From Trichomonas vaginalis G3 (lineage: Eukaryota > Parabasalia > Trichomonadida > Trichomonadidae), in assembly GCF_026262505.1 (NCBI RefSeq), contig NC_067203.1, forward strand, positions 23,789,411 through 23,853,410: a DNA stretch of 64,000 nucleotides. Direction: 5' to 3'. Made by a program: the position numbers and the translations under genes. Shown here one piece after another: positions 43,280-52,700 of this stretch. The notes under the pieces are model-generated. The model saw only the letters and a list, made by a program, of their open reading frames with translations. It did no database searches and was not told the DNA's origin. How positions within the stretch are numbered: position 1 is the stretch's first letter; every line of letters starts with the position of its first letter.

Positions 43280-44115
43280 ATGCTTTCAATAGAAAAAGAA
43301 AATTCAAGAGTTGCTACAACTAAACCATTAGATGAACTTTTTACGAATGTCGTCAAAAGTTTGAGACAGAGACCGTAAAGCATGAAGGCTATCGTTTTGA
43401 CTACCCGTTAAGATGGTTAAGAGACCCATCCGTCACAAAAGCTATTGCTTTCGTAGAATGAAGTTCATTTCAGAAGCCATACATGGTTTCCCATTTACGG
43501 TCGCTTTTGAAGTTCGATACTATAACAAAGAAAAACGTACGTATGAGAAATTTGAACAGGGAAAACTTTTACAAGTGAATTTGCTTGTAAACTTAGAAAC
43601 AACTCTTCAAGCTTTTCAAGAAAAAATAAACGATATCTATCTCGAATATGCAAACCAGTTTAACATTGACGAAGGAGAGTACCATCTCGATATTGTTTAT
43701 GACAGGAAAAATGCAACTGTTAAAATCAATAGAATAGAAGACCTTGGAGAAAACGTTTATATTTCTACAAAATATAACAACTTGGCATGGTATAGATTTT
43801 TGAGGATGTTAAATCAGCCTGCAGAATATCCAGTACACCCGGACTTTTATGAAGTCGAAAACCCTAATGGAACATATGAAAATGTTTTTGACTCAGATGC
43901 TATTATCGTTCATGCTTCATTTCTGGTGCACAAAACTCTTTTTATGCTTGGCAAATGACTTTTACGAAAAACCTACAAAGCTATATGAACCACGAGTGGA
44001 AGTATTTCAGACTTTCAAGTATGGTTTACAACAGATGGAAGAAAGAGAATAGTTCCATTATACCATGCGTTTTACTTAGAACTTAGTCTCATATACAACT
44101 ACTATCGAACGGTAA
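43280..44115 (+). pseudogene. YPxxW-family virion candidate, right copy
   Basis: Begins MLSIEKENSRVATTKPLDEL, then the family motif YDYPLRWL with a KAI segment after it. A beta-rich body follows (FPFTVAFEVRYYNKEKRTYE; YHLDIVYDRKNATVKINRIE). Homologues: 3450-4329 and 50543-51022. A second capsid-vertex or spike-base protein is a reasonable guess. A few breaks. Confidence 0.5.
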
Positions 44116-44125
44116 AAATATAATT

Positions 44126-44368
44126 TTAATACGGTTGAGGTGTTGGATTTGGTTGCCAACTAGACTGTGGTGCAGGTTCAGGCTGTTGTATAACAGGAGC
44201 TTGTTCTTCTGGTTCAGGGTCTTTAGGTATAATACCAACGAACTGACCTACTCTTTTACCAATATTTTTGACTCCGTTCCAAATTTCTCTTCCTACGGTT
44301 TTTATTCCATTCCATATACCTCTTCCAACATTTCGAAAGAAGTTTCCTATTCTTCCAAAGAAACCCAT
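44126..44368 (-). CDS. pVI-like amphipathic mini-protein (80 aa)
   Basis: MGFFGRIGNFFRNVGRGIWN with WNG repeats (GIWNGIKTVGREIWNGVKN) forms an amphipathic helix; the tail is Pro/Gln/Glu-rich. Same MG(L/F)FG start as 40797. A membrane-lytic minor capsid peptide is inferred. Preceded by TTTTTACATATAGTAAAATG. Confidence 0.55.
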   Translation of the reverse strand: MGFFGRIGNFFRNVGRGIWNGIKTVGREIWNGVKNIGKRVGQFVGIIPKDPEPEEQAPVIQQPEPAPQSSWQPNPTPQPY

Positions 44369-44397
44369 TTTACTATATGTAAAAATCTAATGTCCGC

Positions 44398-44747
44398 CTA
44401 GTCTCTTACGTTTCCTGTTGAGTTCCATAGCATTTTTAACTGGAGCTCATACATTCTATTTCTCCTCTGGTAGAAAACATATTCCGGGTCAACTCCTGTG
44501 TTCGCGTCATCTGCATAGAGTTGTTTATATCCCACTTCAGGGTTTGTATAAAACTCTTTCCATCTCATATTTGCATACCATGGTGGTAAGCCTAACGCAG
44601 CGTCATTTGACATGCAGTTTGCATTTGTACATCTGTTGGCACTTGACCATAGTTTGCCATTGCAGTTTGTATTCTAACTTCATTTGGAATATTCTCTGGG
44701 TTTGGTTGTCCAGGTTGCTGTGCATTCGCTAAGTTCTGTGCGTCCAT
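44398..44747 (-). pseudogene. Small Gln-rich virion-type gene
   Basis: MDAQNLANAQQPGQPNPENI at 44747, and further on PPWYANMRWKEFYTNPEVGY. Preceded by TTTTTATCTAATATTAAATG, the distal-cluster promoter style. Unknown family. About one break. Confidence 0.4.
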
Positions 44748-44770
44748 TTAATATTAGATAAAAATATCTC

Positions 44771-44902
44771 TTACGAGTACATATGCTGAACATTTGCTGG
44801 CATTGGTTCATCTTCATATTCTCTATATCTTTCTGCCACGTCAAATAAGTAAATGACACAATGGAAAAAACCTAAAACAAGTAGTCCTATTTCAAACCAC
44901 AT
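44771..44902 (-). CDS. Mini membrane protein (43 aa)
   Basis: MWFEIGLLVLGFFHCVIYLF is a single membrane span (residues 2-20), followed by a charged tail DVAERYREYEDEPMPANVQ. A complete reading frame, too short for usual gene calls. Its start lies inside the end of the methyltransferase region. Small membrane proteins are common in virion clusters. Confidence 0.45.
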   Translation of the reverse strand: MWFEIGLLVLGFFHCVIYLFDVAERYREYEDEPMPANVQHMYS

Positions 44903-45705
44903 TTAGTTACTAGTAAAATTTCTTTGTTGTGACACTTTTTCCGGTTTATAGGACCTCTCTCATATTCTATCTTATCGTATCTAAAATCATACTCATGTAT
45001 ATCCTCTAACCATCTCATGACACTTTCCAAACCACTTTTATCGGATGTAAAGTAAAAGCATGGATGGTTATGTAAAACGTCTAAAGTTTCTAAAGAGTCT
45101 CTCAAAGTCCAGTCTGCTTGGTATTGAAAATCGTATGTGTTATAGAACGGCGGGTCTACTATAAAGAAAACATTTTCCTTGTTTTTATATTTTTCATACA
45201 ACTCTGTCCAATGACATCTCACAAACTCTATACCCTCAGTATATTTTTCTATGTTCTCTTTGAAAACCTTTGTATAGTTAAGATATAAAACTTTTGACAT
45301 AAGTGTTTCAATGTCATAACTCTTATAGAACCACTATACAATAGTCTAGAAGATATACTATCCCAGTCAATATACTCTGCTTTTTTCAAAACCTCTCTGA
45401 CAGTATTTTTCTTATCTAATGGTATACGTTCCATCTTACCTATAGGTATCTTTTCTTTCAACTCACTCAATATTTGTTTGTGTCTGGTATATGTTTGAGA
45501 CGGTTCATATAGTTGTCGAAGTCATTGCATATAATCTTTGAGTTTGGGAATACGGTATGGCACAAATGGGATATATAGAAACTTCCACCGAACAAATCTA
45601 CAAATGTTAGACCATTCGGTAGTTTCTTAAGTTCTCTCAATAGAATATCTTTACATCTACTCTTATTTCCAAAGAAGGGTAACGGTTTTTGTAAAATTCA
45701 TTTTA
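44887..45705 (-). pseudogene. DNA N6-adenine methyltransferase (D12/Dam class)
   Basis: An N-terminal LPFFGNKSRCKD motif and FVDLFGGSFY (SAM-binding motif I) are near 45.6 kb. The catalytic-type motif NVFFIVDPPFYNTYDF (DPPF/Y) lies near 45.15 kb, with a C-terminal end RKKCHNKEILLVTKCG. The class methylates adenine and could mark element DNA. It is the last gene before the right TIR. About two breaks. Confidence 0.7.
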
Positions 45706-45755
45706 TATATATAATAAAAATGTTTTTTCCTGAAAAGTGACAGAAAAGTGACAAA

Positions 45756-45803
45756 ACATCTTCGGGGCTAGAAGGGGCGCAGCCCCTGGAAGCCCCCAAT
45801 ACC
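45756..45803 (-). repeat. Right terminal inverted repeat of region A
   Basis: Reverse complement of the window start, tip ...CCCCCAATACC at 45803. It contains the nested hairpin GGGGCT/AGCCCC with inner AGGGGC-GCA-GCCCCT. Just inside are two AAAAGTGACA direct repeats (about 45732-45753), like the island promoter core. Outside, a T-run begins at once. Confidence 0.9.
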
Positions 45804-45897
45804 TTTTTTTTTTTTTTATATGCGCACATTATAAGACATAAAATGAAATTAATTCCTTATTAATCAAAAATATTTTTTATCTTTTATTTTATAATAA

Positions 45898-47033
45898 ATG
45901 AGTATAACAACTAATTCATTGAAATCTTTAAAGTTCACTAATTCAGAATTAGAAAATATTTTAGAAAATTTTGGAGACGGTTCTTATCCAACATATATGC
46001 AGAATGTGAAAGAGTTTTCTAGATTGTTGAATGAATTTAAATATAACGGACCAATTACTAAAAAGGCTATAATGAGATATTTATATCCCAAAAAAGTTGA
46101 AAACAGGAGAATATTCCTCTTTATGGTCCAGAGGACCTGGGCTCAGAGAGCCTTGAAACACCTCCTGAATATTTTGAAGAAAAAATTAAACAAGATGAAT
46201 ATTATAACGATGAGATTGAGAAATTGGAACAATTAAGAGATGAAATAGATGAAAAAATTAAAGAATTAAGAAATGCTGAAAATGAAGTAGAGGATTTAAT
46301 GAATATCCCAGCTTCAGAATCAGAAGTTCAAAAATCACATGAGGAAAGATATAAAAATTACTTTTTGGAATCAACACAAAATTTATTAGATGGTGAAATA
46401 GACGAAACACTTTCAGAAGAAGGCACAAAATTTATTCATAAACATAAGTTACAATTTATTGACGATGGAGATTATCCATGTATATTACTTTCACCTCCTC
46501 TTGATTCTGAAAAATTCAAAAAAGCACTGAAAAACGTGACATATGCAACAAATACGATTAAGAAAGAAGACCATGATATTTACACAAATTATTATTTAAA
46601 TAAATGTACAGGTGTTGATAAAGTTTTTGATTTGTTAGATAAAATATCAAAAGAAACAATTGGTACATATAAAATTTTATGTGATTGTGGTTTCATTGTT
46701 GAAGATACCGTTGATGTTTCATATGAAAGAACAGCTCCGAAGGAGGACGAAGTGGAAAGATCTATTCCATTCGTTATTAAGAACATAAAAGATATGAAAA
46801 CTTATAAACATTATATTTATTCATTTATTTCAGAAAAAATGGAAGCAACACATAAATCATCTCGTCATCATTTCATAGCTATTCATACATTCCTTTTCAA
46901 AGTTGTGAAATTAAATAAGACAGGAATTAGATTTAATGTATCAGGGTACGCATTCTTGAGTAAATTAAAATGTATTCGTCACGTCGCAGATGATAAAAAT
47001 TTATGTGTTCTTAATTCATTTTATGGACTTTAG
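45898..47033 (+). pseudogene. Region B first gene, unknown
   Basis: MSITTNSLKSLKFTNSELEN, a helical DNA-binding-like part (NVKEFSRLLNEFKYNGPITK), an acidic coil, then a Cys-containing C-terminus (YKILCDCGFIVEDTVDVSYE; HVADDKNLCVLNSFYGL). The last segment resembles N-terminal regions of large Polinton replication proteins, an uncertain match. A truncated relative begins at 61313 (MSVKTNNVKKLGFTNEEIKD). About one break. Confidence 0.4.
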
Positions 47034-47106
47034 CCCTGACTCTCTGAGTCTCAGACTTTAAAAAAATAAACTTTATTTTTATTTTTTAATTTTTATTCTT
47101 ACATAA
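47034..47106. terminator. Hairpin after gene, then promoter-like AT stretch
   Basis: A short stem around GACTC-TCT-GAGTC follows the stop codon, then T/A runs (TTTATTTTTATTTTTTAA) ending at the ATG at 47107 (MNKNGTAKMNDNQIRAEVEG), a short coding start upstream of 47292. Confidence 0.35.
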
Positions 47107-47291
47107 ATGAACAAAAACGGAACGGCTAAAATGAATGATAATCAAATTAGAGCAGAGGTAGAAGGTTATTTAAACGCTTCTATAACATTCCTGATGGTGT
47201 TAATCCTAAAACTCGTAGAAGTTATTTAAATGAAGCCATAGATGCATATGAAGGGTTTGACATTTCATCAGAAAGTGAGAGGTTAGCAAGA

Positions 47292-48989
47292 ATGTTAAAC
47301 GTTAATATTGATTTTTATTATTGTGATCCTCAACCAGAAGACGTGGACATAAATAAGGTAGACTTTCCATTAGTGGAATCAATAATGATAGATCCAGAAT
47401 TTGAAACAGTAAATATTTTATTAACACAGAGTCCATGTGGAAAACTTCACGCTGACAGAATAACAGACGTTGAAGCACTCACAGGATATAAAGTTTGCTC
47501 CTTTTGCAAAGAAGAAGTATATTCTATCCGTGATGATCCAGAAAGGAAAAACCAAAGAAGATTTTTAAAACATTGTGAGAAATGTAAAGAAAATAATGGA
47601 AGATTAATTCAAGACGTTCAATTGCAAAACACACAACAACCATATGCACCACATATCACGAAACAGAAGATATATCAGTGGCTATTAGCACATAATTTGC
47701 AGGAATATTATAAACCAACAAGATATTATATTACTTTTGACTTCGAAACATTAGAGACTAAAGAAGAACTTCTACTTTCTGAATGTGCAACTTTGAACGC
47801 TTACTTAAAACCATTTATGGTATCATCAACGGTTAAATTAAACGATAAAACATATACAAGGAATTTTTGCTTAACATCAAGTGATTCGTTCATCTCTGAT
47901 TGGATTGAATTTTTATTTTCAACCTGTTCATTAGTTGCTAAATCAAATATTGAACAATATGAAGAATTAATGAATACATTAAATGAGAAACAGAAGGAAG
48001 CATTTAAAGAACTTCTAGATGAGGAATTCAATAAAGTGAATATCATAGGTTTTAATTCGGGAAAGTTTGATTTAAATTTAATTCTTCGTGATTTAAATAC
48101 TGCAAAATGGAAGATAAAATCAATGCTGGGTTCTTCTTCACAATTTAAGCAAATCATTGTAAAGAAAACAAACGCTCCATATGAATTGAGATTTATTGAC
48201 ATCAGAAATTATATAGCGGGTGGGACATTAGACCAATTCACTCAAGATTTCGGAAACAATAAAACACGTGTTAAATCCTTTTTCCCATATCAATTCATCA
48301 CATGGGAAAATTACGAAGAAGAATTATATAAAGAGGAACCATTCACTCAAGATTCATTTTATTCAGCATTAACCCAAGAAACTATATCAGATAGTGATTA
48401 TCAAATATATCTCAATGATGCTAAAAATTTTGAGAATAGATTAGAATATTTTATTCATTATTGCAATAAAGACGTTGAAATTATGATTGACCCAATCGAT
48501 AAAATTATTGAAGAAACATTTGTTTATAAAATTGACATGCTCCATAATCTTTCATTATCATCTAATGCATCAATGATTCGTTACGCTTTAGCATATAAAG
48601 ACTTTAATCCTAACGAAACATATCCAGAAGAAGAAAATGTGGAATCAAGTTTTGAATTAACGAAAAAGTATTGGAAATATAAAATTGAATCATATAAGAA
48701 ACAAGATGAAAAAGCAGAAAGAGATACTAAAAATAATGTTTCAATGGATGATTTTCAATACTATCATGATTTAATCCTTTCATCTAAATGCAAAATGTGT
48801 GGTAAAGCGTTTACATATGCAAATAAACCAACATTAGATAGAATCGATAATGAAAAACCACATACCAAAGAAAATTGTCAGTTAATGTGTTGTTATTGCA
48901 ATGTCGTAAAATCAAATAAAGATGAAGATGTTCAACGTTTAAGAATTAATTTAAGAAATTATGCATTAAAAAATAATAATGATTCATAG
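47292..48989 (+). CDS. Polymerase-type 3'-5' exonuclease fused to HNH domain (565 aa)
   Basis: A Cys-rich zinc-like module (VCSFCKEE...KHCEKCKENNG, about residues 70-105) precedes a DnaQ/PolB-type exonuclease: ExoI YYITFDFETLET, ExoII VNIIGFNSGKFDLNLILRDL, ExoIII-like YCNKDVEIM. Where a polymerase palm would start there is instead an HNH/recombination-endonuclease-like motif: SKCKMCGKAF, PTLDRIDNEKPHTKENCQLM, CCYCNVVKSNK. The fold suggests DNA processing rather than synthesis. Open throughout, with coding-like sequence from 47107. The end overlaps the fibre gene by 31 bp. Confidence 0.7.
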   Translation: MLNVNIDFYYCDPQPEDVDINKVDFPLVESIMIDPEFETVNILLTQSPCGKLHADRITDVEALTGYKVCSFCKEEVYSIRDDPERKNQRRFLKHCEKCKENNGRLIQDVQLQNTQQPYAPHITKQKIYQWLLAHNLQEYYKPTRYYITFDFETLETKEELLLSECATLNAYLKPFMVSSTVKLNDKTYTRNFCLTSSDSFISDWIEFLFSTCSLVAKSNIEQYEELMNTLNEKQKEAFKELLDEEFNKVNIIGFNSGKFDLNLILRDLNTAKWKIKSMLGSSSQFKQIIVKKTNAPYELRFIDIRNYIAGGTLDQFTQDFGNNKTRVKSFFPYQFITWENYEEELYKEEPFTQDSFYSALTQETISDSDYQIYLNDAKNFENRLEYFIHYCNKDVEIMIDPIDKIIEETFVYKIDMLHNLSLSSNASMIRYALAYKDFNPNETYPEEENVESSFELTKKYWKYKIESYKKQDEKAERDTKNNVSMDDFQYYHDLILSSKCKMCGKAFTYANKPTLDRIDNEKPHTKENCQLMCCYCNVVKSNKDEDVQRLRINLRNYALKNNNDS

Positions 48990-49792
48990 TTTTTAAAATC
49001 ATTTGTTTTAAAATAATAAAGCACTCCGCCTGTATAAAATAAATACATGGTCACTCCATCGAAACATAACCATTCAATATCTTCAAATGTTTTATCTGAT
49101 GATTTCATAAAATTTAAAAATGGTGGGGTAAAATAGACCTCCGATTGTTTTATTTCTTCATTAACAAATGATATATCAGCTTTCTTTGCTAACTCAGTAT
49201 CAACGTATTCCTTATCTGCCTTCTTATTTAACTCATCGTTAACATAAGTTTTATCTGCTTTAAGGTCTAAACATCCTGAAACCCATCCTGTATCAGCTTT
49301 AGTTTTTAAAATCTTTGATGTCCGTTCATGATACCATTCAACCCTTTCTATAATTTCATTATCTTTTTCATCCACATATTCCTTATCTGCCTTCTTCACT
49401 AACGCACTAGCCACATATGCTAACTCATCGTTAACATATGTTTTATCTGCCTTCTTCATTATGTCATTTAGGAAACCTTTTATGAATTCCTCATTTAAAT
49501 TAAATCTTCCAATCTTCAAAACTTTAGGAAATGCATTTAATGCGTAATATCTCTGTTCTTCTGGTGGAATTGATGTTATATCATCCGTTATACCTTTAAT
49601 TTTTGAATTCATAAATAAAATTTCTTTTATATTTGATATCACCGCACCACCTTTGCAAACGAATTCAAAATGGTCATTTTTCAATACTATCTCCAAATCT
49701 CCATATTTCAACCTTTGCGTTTGTTCTGCCGTCTTTGAATTATATGCATATGTGGCGTATGTAATGGTCTGTGGTTGCTGTTGTTTAATCAT
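48959..49792 (-). CDS. Trimeric fibre, region B (277 aa)
   Basis: The N-terminus TITYATYAYNSKTAEQTQRL and LEIVLKNDHFEFVCKGGAV match MTIAAYAYETNEARR of the left A fibre. The middle has repeated KADKTYVNDELNKKADKEYV units forming a coiled trimer; the tip (IEWLCFDGVTMYLFYTGGVL) differs from the tail-collar tips of region A. Likely receptor-binding spike with a swapped head. Start motif TTTTTAAATCGTAATAAATG. It looks whole. Confidence 0.65.
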   Translation of the reverse strand: MIKQQQPQTITYATYAYNSKTAEQTQRLKYGDLEIVLKNDHFEFVCKGGAVISNIKEILFMNSKIKGITDDITSIPPEEQRYYALNAFPKVLKIGRFNLNEEFIKGFLNDIMKKADKTYVNDELAYVASALVKKADKEYVDEKDNEIIERVEWYHERTSKILKTKADTGWVSGCLDLKADKTYVNDELNKKADKEYVDTELAKKADISFVNEEIKQSEVYFTPPFLNFMKSSDKTFEDIEWLCFDGVTMYLFYTGGVLYYFKTNDFKNYESLLFFNA

Positions 49793-49816
49793 TTATTACG
49801 ATTTAAAAATAAATAT

Positions 49817-50223
49817 TTAATCCGTTATCTCATCAGCTATTTTTTCTATTTGAAATTGCCATAATATTTCATTCATGAATTCTAAATCACAATCAAATAG
49901 GTCAGTTATTCTAAATTTAATATTTGATAAATCTTTTGAATGAAGAATAAATGAATTCCCGGATAATTGAAATGGATATGATAAAGAAAATATGTTTAAG
50001 TTGATGGATAAAATGTTTTGTATTGATGGGTAAGAGTTAGGGTCTAATGTTTGATGTGAAAATCTCATTGGGGTATTAACTTTATCACATTTGATTAAAA
50101 TGAAATTGGAACCAGTGTCAGAATACAAAACATCCCCAACATCTTTTTCAAAATTTAATATCCCCAACAATGAACGAAGACGAGGAGTACAAAATTTAAT
50201 TTTCAGCGGAAATTTAATAAGGT
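49817..50223 (-). pseudogene. Minor capsid candidate, region B
   Basis: SLLGILNFEKDVGDVLYSDT corresponds to LLLGAYHMTFPLK of the left A copy, and KDLSNIKFRITDLFDCDLEF to NLKDMQFRLVDFQGEPVEL. Lies between the fibre and small-protein genes, the same neighbourhood as in region A. About one break. Confidence 0.5.
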
Positions 50224-50226
50224 TAT

Positions 50227-50523
50227 TTATTTCATCAAGTTCAAAAAGTTTATCGGTTTTGATTTAAAATTTTCTTCATACCATACGATAAATGATTCAT
50301 TTAAATAACTTAAAATTGTGTTAATATCCCTCACTATCACATTATTTATATACATATCATACGTTTTTTCATGGTCATCTTTAATAAATGATATATAATC
50401 TGAAGGGTCTAAAAGAATGGGATTAAATTTACCACTCACAGAAACGAGAGTAACATTATAAATTCCACTAACTGTTAAATTTAATTCACAACTATTATTC
50501 GAAATAATATTGATAATTGACAT
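50227..50523 (-). CDS. Small protein beside minor capsid gene (98 aa)
   Basis: Strand-rich N-terminus (MSIINIISNNSCELNLTVSG) and a helical C-terminus (RDINTILSYLNESFIVWYEE). Takes the place of 27752-27982 and 6341-6613. Diverges from 50543 over 19 bp. Confidence 0.5.
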   Translation of the reverse strand: MSIINIISNNSCELNLTVSGIYNVTLVSVSGKFNPILLDPSDYISFIKDDHEKTYDMYINNVIVRDINTILSYLNESFIVWYEENFKSKPINFLNLMK

Positions 50524-50542
50524 TTTTATTACGATTAAAAAT
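50524..50542. promoter_or_regulatory. 19-bp divergent promoter, CGTA type
   Basis: TTTTATTACGATTAAAAAT between start codons at 50523 and 50543; the minus strand reads ATTTTTAATCGTAATAAAA. Same AATCGTAA core as before 49792, 56710 and 61313. Confidence 0.65.
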
Positions 50543-51022
50543 ATGGTAAAGCGTTATTTTCCAGTGATAAATAAAACTAGAATAAGATTACCTCAAGAAT
50601 TCATAAATTCAACGAATAAGAAATTCATTCATGTTATAAATTTTAGTGTTTTCAGAAAATATGAGTCGATGTCATATTCATCATCAGGTTATATTTCACT
50701 TCATTCAAATTTAGTTCAATCAAACCCATATAATGACCATTTCATAAGATTTTCAGATGGTATTAAAAATGTAATTGATAGATTAAAATATGAACAGATT
50801 GACAATATCGAATTTTTGGAATTTTGGTTTAAATATCCCGATGGAAAAAAGATTGAAGTTAAAGATAAAGCAGATACTATAACAAAAACAATTACAATGA
50901 CTGATCCAGATAGTGGGGAACAAAAAGAAATAAAACAAACGATAGAAACTGGTGAAAGGTCAATTATTATTGATTATGATTCAAAGGATTATTATTCGTT
51001 AATGTTAATGCTTGAATATTAA
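50543..51022 (+). CDS. YPxxW-family virion candidate, region B (159 aa)
   Basis: True start at 50543 (MVKRYFPVINKTRIRLPQEF). RLPQEFINSTNKKFIHVINF corresponds to the YPxxW...KAI motif of region A members; a beta body follows (YISLHSNLVQSNPYNDHFIR). Same divergent-promoter context as its relatives. The end overlaps 51019 by 4 bp, convergent. Confidence 0.5.
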   Translation: MVKRYFPVINKTRIRLPQEFINSTNKKFIHVINFSVFRKYESMSYSSSGYISLHSNLVQSNPYNDHFIRFSDGIKNVIDRLKYEQIDNIEFLEFWFKYPDGKKIEVKDKADTITKTITMTDPDSGEQKEIKQTIETGERSIIIDYDSKDYYSLMLMLEY

Positions 51023-51675
51023 ATAGCCTTAACAAAGAATTTTTCAAGTGATATTTTATATTCATCAACTATTTTATTATAAATATCATTATATGTTAAA
51101 TGAAGTTCAGTTGTTGTTCCGTTCTTTGATATCTTAATTGTGCTAATATCCTTTATAGGATTTATTTTTGCAACTGTTCCGCAGCATGAAACCTCATCAT
51201 CTATGAAAAATTGAATCTTCACGTCTGAATCTTGAACATCACAAAGAATGGCGATAATGTGAATTAATGATTCATAAGGTAAAATAATTAAACCGGATTG
51301 GTCAATTAAATTTATTATTGAATCATAATTATCAGTTATGATATCGCGATATATTTTCATTAATTCAGAATTAATGTCTATTTTATATGGGTTATCAAGT
51401 GGTGCTGGGTATGTTGGATAAGTGGGAATTTCAACAGGTTCTTTACCTGGTTCAGCTAAAATGATTGGGTCTCCATCTTCTTTATTTTGCTCCTCCTCCT
51501 TTTTCGGTAAGTCACGAGTTAATAAATTTGGTTGAGTTGCTGACCTTGTTAATTCAGGACTAACATTAACTTTAACATTTTGAATAATTCGTGATTTATC
51601 ATCATTTACATTATAACCAACCGTAATCTCTGCTTTTGCGTTTGTGTTCTTTTGACTTGTGAAACGTCTTCTCAT
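51019..51675 (-). CDS. CCG-family protein, region B (218 aa)
   Basis: A variable Pro-rich N-terminus is followed by the conserved domain: SGLIILPYESLIHIIAILCD, FFIDDEVSCCGTVAKINPIK, then TTELHLTYNDIYNKIVDEYK. Third member of the family shared with 5667 and 27167. It looks whole. Confidence 0.6.
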   Translation of the reverse strand: MRRRFTSQKNTNAKAEITVGYNVNDDKSRIIQNVKVNVSPELTRSATQPNLLTRDLPKKEEEQNKEDGDPIILAEPGKEPVEIPTYPTYPAPLDNPYKIDINSELMKIYRDIITDNYDSIINLIDQSGLIILPYESLIHIIAILCDVQDSDVKIQFFIDDEVSCCGTVAKINPIKDISTIKISKNGTTTELHLTYNDIYNKIVDEYKISLEKFFVKAI

Positions 51676-51759
51676 TTATAATTGAATAAAAAAAAGAAAA
51701 ATATATTTAAAGTTTTATTTAGTTGTTACGGTAATATCCCAAGGTTCATCCTTGTTTGC

Positions 51760-52659
51760 TTATACTTTCTTTGTAACTGCACCAATTATGTTATTGATAA
51801 TGGTTTGAGTTTCTTCCAGTCTTATTTTATCATTTACAATATCTTTAATCATTTCATTACATGCATTCTTAAAACCATCCGATTTTTCTAATTTACGTCT
51901 ATCACTTTCTTTAATTAAATCAAAGTTATAACCTTGTTGAGAATAAAGTGGTTTCTTTATCAATTCCTTGAACGCTTCTGAAAGTGAAGATGAAGAAATT
52001 CTTGCCACTTGAATTGGTTTAAATTCTGCTTTCATTGCTTCTTTCTGTTCATTGAACACTGGATCGAATAAAGCAACTTTAAAGAATTTCTTAGCTGGAA
52101 TTTCAGGTCTTAAATTTGCATATTGACCATCAAACTGATTAACATATCGTGGTAATCCATCCGGTCCCTCTTCAATAGCGTTTAATTCTTCATTGAAATA
52201 AGAATATGGATTATGACGGTATGAAAGAATTGGTCCATCTTTACTGTCTCCGATATGTTGTTTAACAGCTTTTCCATTTTCATCAAATTGCATAGGATAA
52301 CATTCATTATATGCTTTACGTTTAGGATAATCCGTCATTGTTAATTTATACCCATTTATGACTTTAATATTTCCTTGACCATCAGTAACAAAGACTTCAT
52401 TTATTCCATCAGGCTTTCCATTTGGTCCTGTAATGTCTGCTTCATGTGCTTCCCAATTTGGTCCATGACGTTTGGCATATGCTTGAGCTTCTGGTAATGT
52501 TAAAACGTTTCTCATTTGTTTAACATCCTTTTGAAGACCGGCAACAATGTGGACTAATTCTTTCATTCCGTCTGGAACTTTCATAGTTCTATTATATGCA
52601 CCCTTTTTGTTTGTTCCTTGTTTTAATGGAACCTGTAGAAGATTTGCAATTTCTGTCAT
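51760..52659 (-). CDS. Structural protein upstream of ATPase (299 aa)
   Basis: [20 protein letters not shown], a Pro/Gly-rich middle ([39 protein letters not shown]) and a helical basic C-terminus ([20 protein letters not shown]). Position beside ATPase and capsid suggests a scaffold or core protein like 23598-25200, but no sequence match is visible. Confidence 0.5.
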   Translation of the reverse strand: MTEIANLLQVPLKQGTNKKGAYNRTMKVPDGMKELVHIVAGLQKDVKQMRNVLTLPEAQAYAKRHGPNWEAHEADITGPNGKPDGINEVFVTDGQGNIKVINGYKLTMTDYPKRKAYNECYPMQFDENGKAVKQHIGDSKDGPILSYRHNPYSYFNEELNAIEEGPDGLPRYVNQFDGQYANLRPEIPAKKFFKVALFDPVFNEQKEAMKAEFKPIQVARISSSSLSEAFKELIKKPLYSQQGYNFDLIKESDRRKLEKSDGFKNACNEMIKDIVNDKIRLEETQTIINNIIGAVTKKV

Positions 52660-52700
52660 GTTTAATTATAAATAAAAAATAAAAATTAATTATAAAAAAG

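Larger units (their letters stand above)
1..45803. mobile_element. Composite Maverick/Polinton element, region A
   Basis: Both ends carry the same roughly 48-bp sequence in inverted orientation, starting GGTATTGGGG. Between them lie two copies each of the Polinton hallmark parts: major capsid protein, minor capsid candidate, packaging ATPase, fibre, DDE integrase and protein-primed DNA polymerase. At 45.8 kb it is about twice the usual 15-25 kb size, so I infer nesting or recombination of two related elements under one pair of ends. It is broken overall, with dozens of breaks concentrated in 11.7-24.2 kb. Repeated parts differ modestly, suggesting moderate to recent age. Position 1 coincides with the TIR tip, so the true flank is not seen. 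Confidence 0.85.
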
